Source of the DNA: Azospirillum lipoferum
GTDB lineage: Bacteria > Pseudomonadota > Alphaproteobacteria > Azospirillales > Azospirillaceae
Direction: 5' to 3'
DNA length: 64,000 nt
Assembly: GCF_024170005.1 (NCBI RefSeq)
Contig: NZ_JALJXJ010000017.1
Coordinates: 117,328-181,327, forward strand
A model generated the notes under the pieces. It made no database searches. It was not told the origin of the DNA and worked only from the letters and a program-made list of their open reading frames with translations. Shown one piece after another: positions 26,503-35,337 of the stretch. The translations under genes and the position numbers were made by a program. How positions within the stretch are numbered: position 1 is the first letter of the stretch; every line of letters starts with the position of its first letter.

Positions 26503-27366
26503 ATGACAATGGCTCACATCCTCAGGACACAGCTTCGCGATGGCGGGCTCCTCGTCGCTCCCGGCGTTTACGACGGCATCACCGCCCGGCTGGCGGTCCA
26601 GGCCGGGTTCGAGACCGTCTATATGACGGGCGCCTGCGTGTCGGCCGCCCGCGGCTATCCGGATTACGGCCTGCTGACCCTGACGGAAATGACCGAAGCG
26701 GCCGGCGTTATCGCTGGCGCAGCCGGCGTGCCGGTCATCGCCGATGCCGACACCGGCTACGGCAACGAGCTGAACGCCACCAGAACGGTGCGCGAGTACG
26801 AGATGCGCGGCGTCGCGGCGCTCCACATCGAAGATCAGGTCATGCCCAAGCGCTGCGGCCACCTGGACGGCAAAGAGGTGATCGGCCGCGAGGAATTCGC
26901 CGCCAAGATCGCCGCCGCCGCCGCGGCACGGCGGTCGCCGGATTTCGTGGTGATCGCGCGGACCGACGCCCGCGCCGTCGCCGGCCTGGACGAGGCGGTC
27001 GCCCGCGCCAATCTGGCACTGGCCGCCGGGGCCGACCTCGCCTTCGTCGAGGCGCCCCAGTCGTTGGAGGAGGTCGCTGCGATCCCGCAGTTGGTCAAGG
27101 GTCCCTGCCTGCTGAACATCGTCCCCGGCGGACGGACTCCCGACGTGACGATGGCCCAGGCGACGGAGATGGGGTTCCGGGTCGCCATCCTGCCCGGCCT
27201 GCTGATCACCGCCGCCATCGGCGCCTTCGACGCGGCGCTTACGGCTTTTGCGGAAACGGAATTCGTCGACTCCAGCACCGGGCCGAACGTCCGTGAGCTG
27301 TTCGGCCGGCTCGGTGCGCCGGAATGGGACCGCCTGCGCCGCCGGTACGCCCAGGCTGCGGAGTGA
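26503..27366 (+). CDS. ICL/PEP mutase family lyase (dimethylmalate-lyase-like)
   Basis: 287 aa from ATG 26503 (GGGA about 10 nt upstream; the ATG 18 nt earlier lacks a site). Residues 81-88 are the Mg-binding motif with DADTGYG, and KRCGH at 116-120 is the catalytic loop. APGVYDGITARLAVQAGF is characteristic. Its neighbours are LeuC- and LeuD-like subunits and an MmgE/PrpD protein. The combination of small ICL-family lyase plus a LeuCD-type hydratase is that of 2,3-dimethylmalate (nicotinate fermentation) or citramalate/methylcitrate-like breakdown. Substrate inferred, not proven. Confidence 0.88.
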   Translation: MTMAHILRTQLRDGGLLVAPGVYDGITARLAVQAGFETVYMTGACVSAARGYPDYGLLTLTEMTEAAGVIAGAAGVPVIADADTGYGNELNATRTVREYEMRGVAALHIEDQVMPKRCGHLDGKEVIGREEFAAKIAAAAAARRSPDFVVIARTDARAVAGLDEAVARANLALAAGADLAFVEAPQSLEEVAAIPQLVKGPCLLNIVPGGRTPDVTMAQATEMGFRVAILPGLLITAAIGAFDAALTAFAETEFVDSSTGPNVRELFGRLGAPEWDRLRRRYAQAAE

Positions 27367-27371
27367 CGGCG

Positions 27372-28769
27372 ATGCCCCGCACCCTGTTCGACCGCATCTG
27401 GGACAGCCATGTCGTCGCCGACCTCGGCGACGGCTGGGCCCTGCTCCACATCGACCGTCATCTTCTGCACGATCTGTCGGGAACCGGAGGACTGCAGGAG
27501 GTCGAGGCCCGCGGCCTGATAGTCCGCCGTCCCGACCTCTGCTTCGCCACGGCCGACCACGCCGTCAGCAGCGCCCCCGGCCGCACCGGAACGAGCTATG
27601 ACCGCGGGGCAGCCCTCTACACCGGCCTGAAGGAGCGGAGCAGGCAACTCGGCATCCCCTTCTTCGACATCGGGCAGGACGGGCAAGGCATCGTGCATGT
27701 GATGGCCCCCGAACTCGGCATCACCCTGCCCGGCACGATCCTGGTCTGCGGCGACAGCCATACCTGCACCAACGGCGGGCTGGGGGCGATCGCCTTTGGC
27801 ATCGGTTCGTCGGAGCTGGTCCATGTCCTGGCGACCCAAACATTGCGGCAGCGCAAGCCCCGGCAGATGCGCATCACCTATCACGGATTCCTGGCGCCGG
27901 GGGTCACTGCGAAGGATCTGGCTCTGCATGTCATCGCCACGCTCGGCGCCTCAGCCGGCACCGGCTTCGCCATTGAGCATGCCGGTCCGGGCATCGCCAA
28001 TCTGCCTGTCGAGGGTCGGATGACGCTGTGCAACCTGTCGGTCGAGCTGGGCGCCAAGATCGCGCTGTGCTCCCCCGACGACAGAACCATTGAGTATGTC
28101 CGCGGCCGGCGCTTCGCCCCCGCCGGCGATGCATGGGAGGCCGCGCTCGCCGACTGGCGCAGGCTGCGGACCGACGACGATGCAGTGTTCGACGTGGAGG
28201 TCCGCTTCAACCTGGCAGAGGTGCCGCCAACCGTCACCTGGGGCACATCGCCCGATCAGGCGGTGGCGGTGACCGGCAGCGTACCGGACCCCGCACGCGC
28301 GTCCGACCCGACCCGAGGCGCTGCCTGGCAGGCCGCACTCGACTACATGGGGCTGCAGCCGGGCCAGCAGTTGGAGGGGACCAAAATTGACTGGGTCTTC
28401 ATCGGCTCCTGTGCCAACTCCCGGCTGTCCGATCTCCGCGACGCCGCGCGCATCGCCCGCGGGCGCCGGGTCGCCCCCACCGTCCGCGCCTGGGTGGTGC
28501 CGGGCTCGGACGCGGTGCGGCGGGCGGCCGAGGCCGAGGGCCTGGACGAGGTCTTCCGCGCCGCCGGGTTCGAATGGCGGGAGCCGGGGTGCAGCATGTG
28601 CGTGGCGGCCAACGGCGAGCAGGTGCCGCCGGGCGCCCGATCGGTCAGCACCTCCAACCGCAACTTCGTCGGTCGCCAGGGACCGGGCGCGCGCACCCAT
28701 CTGGCAAGCCCGGCCATGGCCGCCGCCGCCGCCGTCACCGGAGCGATCTCCGATATCCGGAGGTTTTGA
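27372..28769 (+). CDS. LeuC-like hydro-lyase large subunit (aconitase family)
   Basis: 465 aa from ATG 27372, 6 nt after the lyase stop. The [4Fe-4S] ligands are visible as GSCANS (Cys347) and GCSMC (Cys407, Cys410). The active-site CGDSHTCTNGGLGA block and STSNRNFVGRQG end are conserved. It is paired with a LeuD-like small subunit. In this operon it more likely hydrates a methyl-substituted maleate or similar than makes leucine, since no leuA or leuB is near. Confidence 0.88.
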   Translation: MPRTLFDRIWDSHVVADLGDGWALLHIDRHLLHDLSGTGGLQEVEARGLIVRRPDLCFATADHAVSSAPGRTGTSYDRGAALYTGLKERSRQLGIPFFDIGQDGQGIVHVMAPELGITLPGTILVCGDSHTCTNGGLGAIAFGIGSSELVHVLATQTLRQRKPRQMRITYHGFLAPGVTAKDLALHVIATLGASAGTGFAIEHAGPGIANLPVEGRMTLCNLSVELGAKIALCSPDDRTIEYVRGRRFAPAGDAWEAALADWRRLRTDDDAVFDVEVRFNLAEVPPTVTWGTSPDQAVAVTGSVPDPARASDPTRGAAWQAALDYMGLQPGQQLEGTKIDWVFIGSCANSRLSDLRDAARIARGRRVAPTVRAWVVPGSDAVRRAAEAEGLDEVFRAAGFEWREPGCSMCVAANGEQVPPGARSVSTSNRNFVGRQGPGARTHLASPAMAAAAAVTGAISDIRRF

Positions 28770-28773
28770 AACG

Positions 28774-29379
28774 ATGCAACCGTTCAAAAACGTCACCGGC
28801 CCCGCCGCCCCGCTGATGCGCCGCGACATCGATACCGACGTGATCATCCGGATCGACCGATTGACCCAGTACACCCGCGGCCAGCTCGGCCCCTTCGCGC
28901 TGGAGGCGCTGCACGGCGACGATTTCGTGTTGTCCCGGCCGCAGTTCCGCGGTGCACCGATCCTGCTCGCCGGAGCGAACTTCGGCTGCGGTTCCTCCCG
29001 CGAGGCCGCGGTCTGGGCGTTGCAGGAGGCCGGGCTGCGCTGCGTGGTCGCCGCGTCGTTCGGCGATATCTTCTTCTCCAACTGCATCCAGAACGGCGTA
29101 CTCCCGGTCGTGCTTCCCGAGGCGACGGTGGAAGCGATCGCCGTGCAGGCCGCCGACGGCGCCCCGCTGACGGTCGATCTGGAAACCTGCACCCTCACCG
29201 CCCCCGACGGAACGGGACACACCTTCACGCTCGACGCGACGCAGCGGGAAACCCTGCTGGAAGGGCTCGACGAGCTGGGCCTGACTTTGCGCTGCGTCGA
29301 TGACATCGCCGCCTGGGAGCGTGCCGACGCCCTGCGTCGCCCCTGGGCGGTCCCAACCATCCGGAAGGACGCCGCATGA
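28774..29379 (+). CDS. LeuD-like hydro-lyase small (swivel) subunit
   Basis: 201 aa from ATG 28774, 4 nt after the large-subunit stop. The swivel-domain signatures DIDTDVIIRIDRL, GANFGCGSSREAAVWAL and SFGDIFFSNCIQNGVLP are all present. It forms the heterodimeric aconitase-type dehydratase with the preceding gene. Its stop overlaps the PrpD-family start (ATGA). Confidence 0.88.
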   Translation: MQPFKNVTGPAAPLMRRDIDTDVIIRIDRLTQYTRGQLGPFALEALHGDDFVLSRPQFRGAPILLAGANFGCGSSREAAVWALQEAGLRCVVAASFGDIFFSNCIQNGVLPVVLPEATVEAIAVQAADGAPLTVDLETCTLTAPDGTGHTFTLDATQRETLLEGLDELGLTLRCVDDIAAWERADALRRPWAVPTIRKDAA

Positions 29380-30833
29380 GTTCCATTGACGAGATCCACA
29401 CCGGCCGCGCCACCACCGATCCGGCCGGCCCGACCGGGCGCCTTGCCACTTGGCTCGCCGACCTGCGGTTGGAGGATGTGCCGGAGCGTGTCCGCCAGCG
29501 GGCGATCCATCTTCTGCTCGACGGAATCGGCTGCGCCCTGGTCGGCGCCCGGCTGCCCTGGTCGCGCCGTGCGGTGGAATCGCTCTGCCGCCTGGAGGGA
29601 TGCGGACCTGCCCAGCTGATCGGCTGGAACCGCGGGGCGCCGCCGCCGCTCGCAGCATTGCTGAACAGCACCTTCATCCAGGGCTTCGAGCTGGACGATT
29701 TCCATCCCTTCGCCCCGCTGCACAGCGCGTCGCTCGTACTGCCGGCGCTGCTGGCCTGCGCCCAGGCGGACGGAAAGCGCGGCGGGCCGGTCAGCGGCGC
29801 CGTCTTCCTCAAGGGGGCGATCGCCGGGTTTGAGGTCGGACCGCGCGTCGGTCTCGGCCTGCATGGAATCGAAATGCTGTCGCGCGGATGGCATTCCGGA
29901 GCGGTGTTCGGAACCCACGCGGCCGCGGCCGCGGCCGGAACGCTGCTCCGCCTCGATCCCGCCGGGTTCGAAGATGCGCTGGGCATGGCGGGAACCCAGT
30001 CGGGCGGATTGATGGCCGCCCAGTTCGAGGCGATGTGCAAGCGCATGCACCATGGCTTTGCCGCCCGCGCCGGCCTCGGCGCCGCCTGGCTCGCCGCCGA
30101 CGGCTACACCGGAATCAAGCGGGTGTTCGAGCGCGACTATGGTGGTTTCCTCGCCGCCTTCGGCGAGGGGCACGATCCAGACGCCTCGCAGGTCGCTGCC
30201 GATCTGGGAGAACGTTGGGAGACGGAGCGGATCGTCGTCAAGTTCCACGCCGCGATGGGCGGCCTGCATTCCACCATCGACGCGGTCCGCAGAACGTTGG
30301 CGGAGCGGCCATTCCGGCCAGAAGATGTCGAGAGCATCGACGTCTGGGTCGGCAAGGCCGTCTATCATCACGGCGGCTTTCCGGTGGAACGGCCGCTGAC
30401 CTCCATCGGTGCGCAGATGAGCCTTGCCTATGCGGTCGCCGTCGCGGTCGTCGACGGCAGCGCGATGATCCCGCAATACACGGCGGAGCGGATCGAATCC
30501 GACGATCTCTGGACTCTGATCCCCAAAGTCCGGATGCATGAGGACGAGAGCTTCCAGGGCGGACCGCACAAGAAGCTGGGCTGTCGGCTGCGCATTGCGC
30601 TTACCGACGGATCAATGCGGGAGGTGGAGCAGGGGCTTCGCTTCTCCGAAGCGATCTCCAACGACGACATTGTCGCCAAGTTCCGCACTCTGTGCGAGCC
30701 GATCGTTCCGGCCGACCGTTGCGAGCGGATCGTCGAGGCCGTGTTGGGGCTGGAGCGGGCCGAAGACCTGAGCGGGCTGTTTGGGCTTTTGGCGCAGGAG
30801 ACCGCATCGGCACTCGGAGCACAGGACGACTGA
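29376..30833 (+). CDS. MmgE/PrpD family protein
   Basis: 485 aa. Family landmarks: LLLDGIGCALVGAR, FIQGFELDDFHP, LHSASLVLPALLACAQ, RGWHSGAVFGTHAAAAA and KFHAAMGGLHSTIDA. Members include 2-methylcitrate dehydratase PrpD, cis-aconitate decarboxylase and iminodisuccinate epimerase-type enzymes. In this operon it may perform a second dehydration or isomerisation of the methyl-dicarboxylate handled by the LeuCD-like pair. Last gene of the operon; a decayed IS6 transposase follows. Confidence 0.87.
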   Translation: MSSIDEIHTGRATTDPAGPTGRLATWLADLRLEDVPERVRQRAIHLLLDGIGCALVGARLPWSRRAVESLCRLEGCGPAQLIGWNRGAPPPLAALLNSTFIQGFELDDFHPFAPLHSASLVLPALLACAQADGKRGGPVSGAVFLKGAIAGFEVGPRVGLGLHGIEMLSRGWHSGAVFGTHAAAAAAGTLLRLDPAGFEDALGMAGTQSGGLMAAQFEAMCKRMHHGFAARAGLGAAWLAADGYTGIKRVFERDYGGFLAAFGEGHDPDASQVAADLGERWETERIVVKFHAAMGGLHSTIDAVRRTLAERPFRPEDVESIDVWVGKAVYHHGGFPVERPLTSIGAQMSLAYAVAVAVVDGSAMIPQYTAERIESDDLWTLIPKVRMHEDESFQGGPHKKLGCRLRIALTDGSMREVEQGLRFSEAISNDDIVAKFRTLCEPIVPADRCERIVEAVLGLERAEDLSGLFGLLAQETASALGAQDD

Positions 30834-30863
30834 GCGTCCCCCGGAATCCTCGAGACCAACTGA

Positions 30864-31421
30864 TCACACAGACGATTTGAACCGCCGCATCTTCCGGTCT
30901 CGTCGCCGCACCGGCTGGTGCGAGACTTCGGCCCGGTTGTTCGTTCGCCGCCCTTGTTCATGGTGGGCTGTCAGACCGATTTCGCGGAAGATGGCCCTGT
31001 AGGACCGGAGCTTGTCGGTCGTGACCTGGATGGGGGCGAAGCCATACTTCTTCAGCAGCTTGCGCATCACCTTCAAAGCCGCAGCTTTGTCGCGTCGGCG
31101 CTGGACGAGCACCTCCAACACCTCGCCTTCATCATCGACGGCCCGCCACAAGTACATGAGCCGGCCACTGACCCTGGTCACCATCTCGCCCAAATGCCAG
31201 CGCGGGCTGGGTTTCGGCCGGCGGCGCCGCAAGTTGCCCGCAATGGCCGGCCCGAACTTCACGACCCAGCGGCGCAAGGTTTCGTAAGACACGTCGATGC
31301 CGCGTTCAGCCAGCAGTTCCTCGACGTCCCGGTTGCTCAGAGTAAACCGCAGATACAGCCAGATCGCATGCTGGATAATCGCGGGCCGGAAGTGGTGGCG
31401 GGCATACGAGAGCGGCGACAT
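30864..31421 (-). pseudogene. IS6-family transposase, inactive and truncated
   Basis: 185 residues of IS6 transposase. The N-terminal HTH (YETLRRWVVKFG), DDE core (YLWRAVDDEG, VTTDKLRSYR) and NNRAEVSHQ block are readable. The first catalytic Asp of the usual WHLDE motif is Gly78 (WHLGEM), and the last ~45-50 residues after KMRRFKS are missing. It cannot encode an active enzyme. Confidence 0.8.
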
Positions 31422-31504
31422 CCCTCAAGCTTACCGTCACGACCGACACGACACCATCGTTGATGTGACAATGCCGCCGAGCCATCTTCCGATCGATCGC
31501 GCTG

Positions 31505-32350
31505 TCAGGCCGCCGGCGCCACGTCGAACAGCTCGCGCATCCGTGCCTGATAGTGCTCATCCGATGTGGACCAGCGCAATTCGGCCAGCATCCGAGTGTC
31601 CGGCCCCGCGGGAAAGCGCACTTGACGGCCGGCAAGGGTGGCGGCGGCGAACGTGACCTCCGCCACCTCCGCCTCGGTGCAGTAGGCGGTGGGATAGTCG
31701 GCCATCTTCGCGAAGAAGGCTTGGGCGAAGGCGCCATACTCCGCGGGGATCAGGCCCTGCATGCGGGGGGCGCCGTTCGCCGAGAAATTCGTGGTCGGTG
31801 CGTAGCCCGGCTCCACCAGCCGCGCCTCGATCCCGAACTGGCGCAACTCGTAGGACAAGGATTCGGTGAACCCCTCGACCGCCGATTTGCTGGCTGTATA
31901 GGCGGCGACAAGCGGCATCGGTCCGATGGTGGTGCTGGACGTCAGGTTGACGATCACGCCATGGCCCTGCCGCCGCATCTGCGGGATGATGGCGCGGCAG
32001 GTCGCCATGACGCCGAATATGTTGGTCTCGAAGACCTCGCGGATGACGGCATCGGGTGTCGCCTCGAACGCCGATGCCAAGCCGATGCCGGCATTGTTCA
32101 CCAGCACGTCGATCGCCCCGAACCGCCCGACGCCGTCGGCGATGGCGGCTGCGATGCTGTCCGGACTGGTGACGTCCAACGGCAGGACGTTCAGCCGGCC
32201 CGTCGCCGCCGTGAAGGCCGCCGCCGTGAATACCGAGCGATCTGGACGCCGCATCGTTGCGATGACATTCCATCCGCGATCAAGGAAGTGCGTCGCGATG
32301 GCTTTGCCGTATCCGGACGAGGTGCCGGTAATCAGAACCGTCTTTGCCAT
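31505..32350 (-). CDS. short-chain dehydrogenase/reductase (SDR)
   Basis: 281 aa. The NAD(P)-binding TGTSSGYGKA motif is at ~8-17, NNAGIG at ~90 and the catalytic Tyr-x-x-x-Lys in AAYTASKSAVEG. It is third in the operon ACMSD - FMN reductase - SDR (29 bp after the FMN reductase). SDR members of this subgroup reduce ketones or quinones. Its role in aminophenol/nitrobenzoate breakdown is unknown. Confidence 0.88.
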   Translation of the reverse strand: MAKTVLITGTSSGYGKAIATHFLDRGWNVIATMRRPDRSVFTAAAFTAATGRLNVLPLDVTSPDSIAAAIADGVGRFGAIDVLVNNAGIGLASAFEATPDAVIREVFETNIFGVMATCRAIIPQMRRQGHGVIVNLTSSTTIGPMPLVAAYTASKSAVEGFTESLSYELRQFGIEARLVEPGYAPTTNFSANGAPRMQGLIPAEYGAFAQAFFAKMADYPTAYCTEAEVAEVTFAAATLAGRQVRFPAGPDTRMLAELRWSTSDEHYQARMRELFDVAPAA

Positions 32351-32379
32351 GGGTAAAACTCCGTTGATGTGACCCGGCC

Positions 32380-32952
32380 TCAGCCCAGCCGTCCGACGAG
32401 CCTTGCGAGGTCCCGTCCGATGTTGCGGACGACGCCATCCGTCACGGGGTCCTTCAGACGCCCGTCCTGGTCGAACGCGTCGTACGCGCCGCCGAGCGCC
32501 ATCGATTGTGGAAGGACGATCACGCCCAGCTTTTCCAGCACGATCCGCAGTGCCGTCTGCGACCGGATGCCCCCGAGGACTCCCGGCGAGGCGGAGACCA
32601 GGGCGGCCGTTTTGCCGGACAGCAACGAAACGCCGGTCCGGCCGTCGGCCAGCGGTCGGGACAGCCAGTCGACCGCGTTCTTCAGCAGCGCCGTGTACCC
32701 GCCATTGTGTTCGGGTGTGGCGATCAGGAGCGCATCGTGCTCGGCGACCGCAGCCTGGAAGGCACGCGCACCGTCCGGGACGCCGCGCTCCTGCTCCAGG
32801 TCCCCGTCGTAGATCGGCATGTCGTAGTCGGCCAGCCGCACCGCAGTGACCAGCGCGCCGGCGTCCCGGGCACCCGCCGCCACCCTGTCCAACAGTTTCT
32901 GATTGACCGATCCCCTGCGGGAGCTGCCGGACATCGCGAGAATTCTGACCAT
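32380..32952 (-). CDS. NADPH-dependent FMN reductase
   Basis: 190 aa flavodoxin-fold reductase. The phosphate-binding GSSRRGSVNQKL loop is at the N-terminus, TPEHNGGYTALLKNAVDWLSR in the middle, and SASPGVLGGIRSQTALR follows. Enzymes of this family reduce free FMN, quinones, azo or nitro compounds. In an operon with ACMS decarboxylase and under the same operator, it may supply reduced flavin or act on a nitroaromatic precursor. That is inference. Confidence 0.88.
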   Translation of the reverse strand: MVRILAMSGSSRRGSVNQKLLDRVAAGARDAGALVTAVRLADYDMPIYDGDLEQERGVPDGARAFQAAVAEHDALLIATPEHNGGYTALLKNAVDWLSRPLADGRTGVSLLSGKTAALVSASPGVLGGIRSQTALRIVLEKLGVIVLPQSMALGGAYDAFDQDGRLKDPVTDGVVRNIGRDLARLVGRLG

Positions 32953-33021
32953 GATCTGTGCCTCCGGTGTGTTGATTTGGGGGGGCCGTCCGGGGCTCTG
33001 GAGCTGCCGACGGCTTCACCG

Positions 33022-34077
33022 TCACGCCGACATCCGGCCGGCCGGCGCAGGCGACGGCCTCTCCAGCCCCACCGCCGTCGGCAGGCCGAAGAAGCGTCTG
33101 GCATTCTCGCCCAGGAGCTTGCGCTTTTCTCCGAGCGACAGACCGGGATGTTCACCGATCAGCCGGCCGATCCGCTGCTCGCCCAGCGGGAACGGATAGT
33201 CCGATCCGAGCATCACCCGATCCTCGCCCATGACGTTGATCAGCAGGCGCAGGGCCGCCGGGTCGAAGACCGCGCTGTCCACCGAGAAGCGGCTCACATA
33301 GGAGGACGGCAGCCTGGGGCAGTCCTCGCGGACGATGTCGCGATGCTTCCAGGCATTGTCGACGCGGCCGAGCAGGTACGGGAAGCTGCCGCCGCCGTGG
33401 GCGAAGCAGATCTTCAGGGAGGCGGGAATCCGTTCGAACGCACCGGACAGGATCAGGGACAGGATGCCCAGCTGTGTCTCGGCCGGCATCGCCACCAGCC
33501 ATGGCAGCATCCATTTCTTCATCCGCCCGTCCGACATCATGTCCCAGGGATGGACCAGCACGGGAATTCCCTCCCCCGCGCAATGGGTCAGGAAGGTGAT
33601 GAATGCCTCATCATCCAGATCACGCGGCCCGACATGGTTGCCGATCTGCACGCCCCGATGCCCGGCGGCAAAGGCGCGGGACGCCTCGGCGCAGGCGAGA
33701 TCCACGTCCTGGAGCGGCACCTGTGCCAGCGCGAAGAGACGTCGGGGCGCCGCGGCGCACAGCTCCAGCGCCTTGTCGTTCATCCGCCTGGCCCAGTCCA
33801 GCGCCAGGCGGCCCTCGCGGCCATAGCCGAACATCACCGGGGTTGCGCACATCAACTGGATATCGATGCCCTGCCGGTCCATGTCCTCCAGGCGCCGCTG
33901 CGGATCCCACAAGGCCCGCGTCACCGGACGGAACTTCTGGTCTCCGGTCATGATGAAGCCGGTTTCCCCGTTGGCGTCGATCGACAGCCAGGGTCCGTGC
34001 CGGTCGTCCAGTCGCTCCGCTTCCGTCCGGGAAACAGCCGGAAAGAAATGCGAATGCATATCCACCCGCAATGTCAT
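33022..34077 (-). CDS. nbaD: 2-amino-3-carboxymuconate-6-semialdehyde decarboxylase (ACMSD)
   Basis: 351 aa from ATG 34077. Metal ligands align with the known ACMSD set offset by one residue: H8 and H10 (DMHSHFF), H176 (VLVHPWDMM), H227 (FAHGGG) and D293 (GSDYPFPLGE). It converts ACMS, the ring-opened product of 3-hydroxyanthranilate, to 2-aminomuconate semialdehyde. It is separated from the other pathway genes (40.9-46.9 kb) and transcribed in the opposite direction, but has the same operator upstream (34228-34267). It heads an operon with the FMN reductase and SDR. Confidence 0.92.
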   Translation of the reverse strand: MTLRVDMHSHFFPAVSRTEAERLDDRHGPWLSIDANGETGFIMTGDQKFRPVTRALWDPQRRLEDMDRQGIDIQLMCATPVMFGYGREGRLALDWARRMNDKALELCAAAPRRLFALAQVPLQDVDLACAEASRAFAAGHRGVQIGNHVGPRDLDDEAFITFLTHCAGEGIPVLVHPWDMMSDGRMKKWMLPWLVAMPAETQLGILSLILSGAFERIPASLKICFAHGGGSFPYLLGRVDNAWKHRDIVREDCPRLPSSYVSRFSVDSAVFDPAALRLLINVMGEDRVMLGSDYPFPLGEQRIGRLIGEHPGLSLGEKRKLLGENARRFFGLPTAVGLERPSPAPAGRMSA

Positions 34078-34227
34078 GGGGATGCCTTGTTGGTTGGGAT
34101 CAGCGCATGATCGCTGCCGGTCGATGTCGGAAGAAATGACACCGTCCACCGGAGCCGATCTTCGATCGGACGGCTGGGACGCCTGCGATCGTCTGGTGAC
34201 CAGAGTAGGTCAAACCGGCGGGGCCGA

Positions 34228-34267
34228 ATAATCAAACATCCCGCCGTGGCTATTCTGGATTGGAATA
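34228..34267. promoter_or_regulatory. LysR-type operator upstream of nbaD
   Basis: ATAATCAAA starts at 34228, and exactly 23 nt later comes TATTC-TGGATTG-GAATA (34251-34267), a T-N11-A-type palindrome. The same two blocks with identical spacing occur in front of the nbaE operon (40556-40597). This fits recognition and activation sites of the adjacent LysR regulator. Confidence 0.7.
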
Positions 34268-34274
34268 CCGCCGT

Positions 34275-35258
34275 TCAATCGTGAAGCGTCTCGGCCACGG
34301 TTCCGGCCACCTGGCGCAAACGGGCGATCAGGGACTGGCCGGCGGGGGTGAGGTCCCTGCCCGCCCTGACGGAATAGCCGACGCTGCCGAACGTTCCGAT
34401 CGCCGGCAGGTCGAGGACATGCAGAAGTCCCATCCCGACGAATTGCCGGGCGACGCGGTGCGGCATCAGGGCGACGCGCGGCGCCTCCAGCAGCAGGCCG
34501 ATGTTCGTCAGCATGGAAAGGGATTCGATCGCATCCACCGGAAACGGCAGCCCGGAGGTCCGGAACAGGCGGTCGGCCGTCAGGCGCATCGGGGATTCCG
34601 GTGGCGGCAGGATCCAGGGAACCCCCTCAAGCTCCGGCAGCGAGGTCACCGCGGACAGACCGTCCGCGTGCGGCTTGCCGGCCACCACGCACAGCTGGTC
34701 GTCGAAAAGCGAGAAATGGCTGAGGGGAAACGCGTTGGAGATCGGCAGCTCGCTTTCCGGCAGCCGGCCGACGACGATGTCGAGATCGCCGGTCGCCAGG
34801 GCGGAGAACAGCTCGACGGTCGGCCCCTCCCGCACCGTGACCAGCACGCCGGGGGCGTCCCGCTTCAGTGCCGCGATCGCTGACGGCAGCAGATGGGCGG
34901 ACGCCGAAATCAGGGTGCCGACGACGACGTGGCCGGTCACGCCGCCGCGGAAGTCGTTCACCTCGTCCGCCAGCAGCCGCAGCTCCGCCAGCAGCGATTT
35001 GATGCGCCGTGCGACCAGCAACCCCAGATCGGTGGGGACGACGCCGCGGTTGGTCCGGGAGAAAAGCTCCCCCTCGAAGCAATATTCCAGCTCCTGGACG
35101 ACCTTGGTGACGGCCGGCTGCGTCATCTGCAGATCGTTGGCCGCCCGCAGGAGGGAGCCGGTTTCCATCACCCGGTTGAAGATCAGGAGCTGGCTGACCT
35201 TCAATCGGCGGCCGAGCCCGTTGATGGTGATGTTGATCGAACGCCGCGCCATTCCCAA
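34275..35258 (-). CDS. LysR family transcriptional regulator
   Basis: 327 aa. The N-terminal winged HTH (residues ~15-75: LKVSQLLIFNRVMETGSLLR, then AANDLQMTQPAVTKVVQELE) is followed by a substrate-binding domain (GHVVVGTLISASAHLLPSAI, VTVREGPTVELFSALATGDL). It is the GbpR/PcaQ-like type. It is located between the molybdo-enzyme gene and nbaD, whose promoters and that of nbaE carry matching palindromes, so it is the likely pathway regulator responding to 3-hydroxyanthranilate or a precursor. Confidence 0.9.
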   Translation of the reverse strand: MGMARRSINITINGLGRRLKVSQLLIFNRVMETGSLLRAANDLQMTQPAVTKVVQELEYCFEGELFSRTNRGVVPTDLGLLVARRIKSLLAELRLLADEVNDFRGGVTGHVVVGTLISASAHLLPSAIAALKRDAPGVLVTVREGPTVELFSALATGDLDIVVGRLPESELPISNAFPLSHFSLFDDQLCVVAGKPHADGLSAVTSLPELEGVPWILPPPESPMRLTADRLFRTSGLPFPVDAIESLSMLTNIGLLLEAPRVALMPHRVARQFVGMGLLHVLDLPAIGTFGSVGYSVRAGRDLTPAGQSLIARLRQVAGTVAETLHD

Positions 35259-35337
35259 CCCGTTCGCCGGTCAGCCAGTCCATTCGATGGCGTGGAGATG
35301 GTAGCCGCTCCGGGAACGGTTTACCACCGGACAGGCT

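Noticed and set aside
27951..30569. 872-codon minus-strand open frame under the LeuCD/PrpD operon
   Set aside because: No domain, composition typical of a codon-phase shadow; three conserved genes occupy the other strand.
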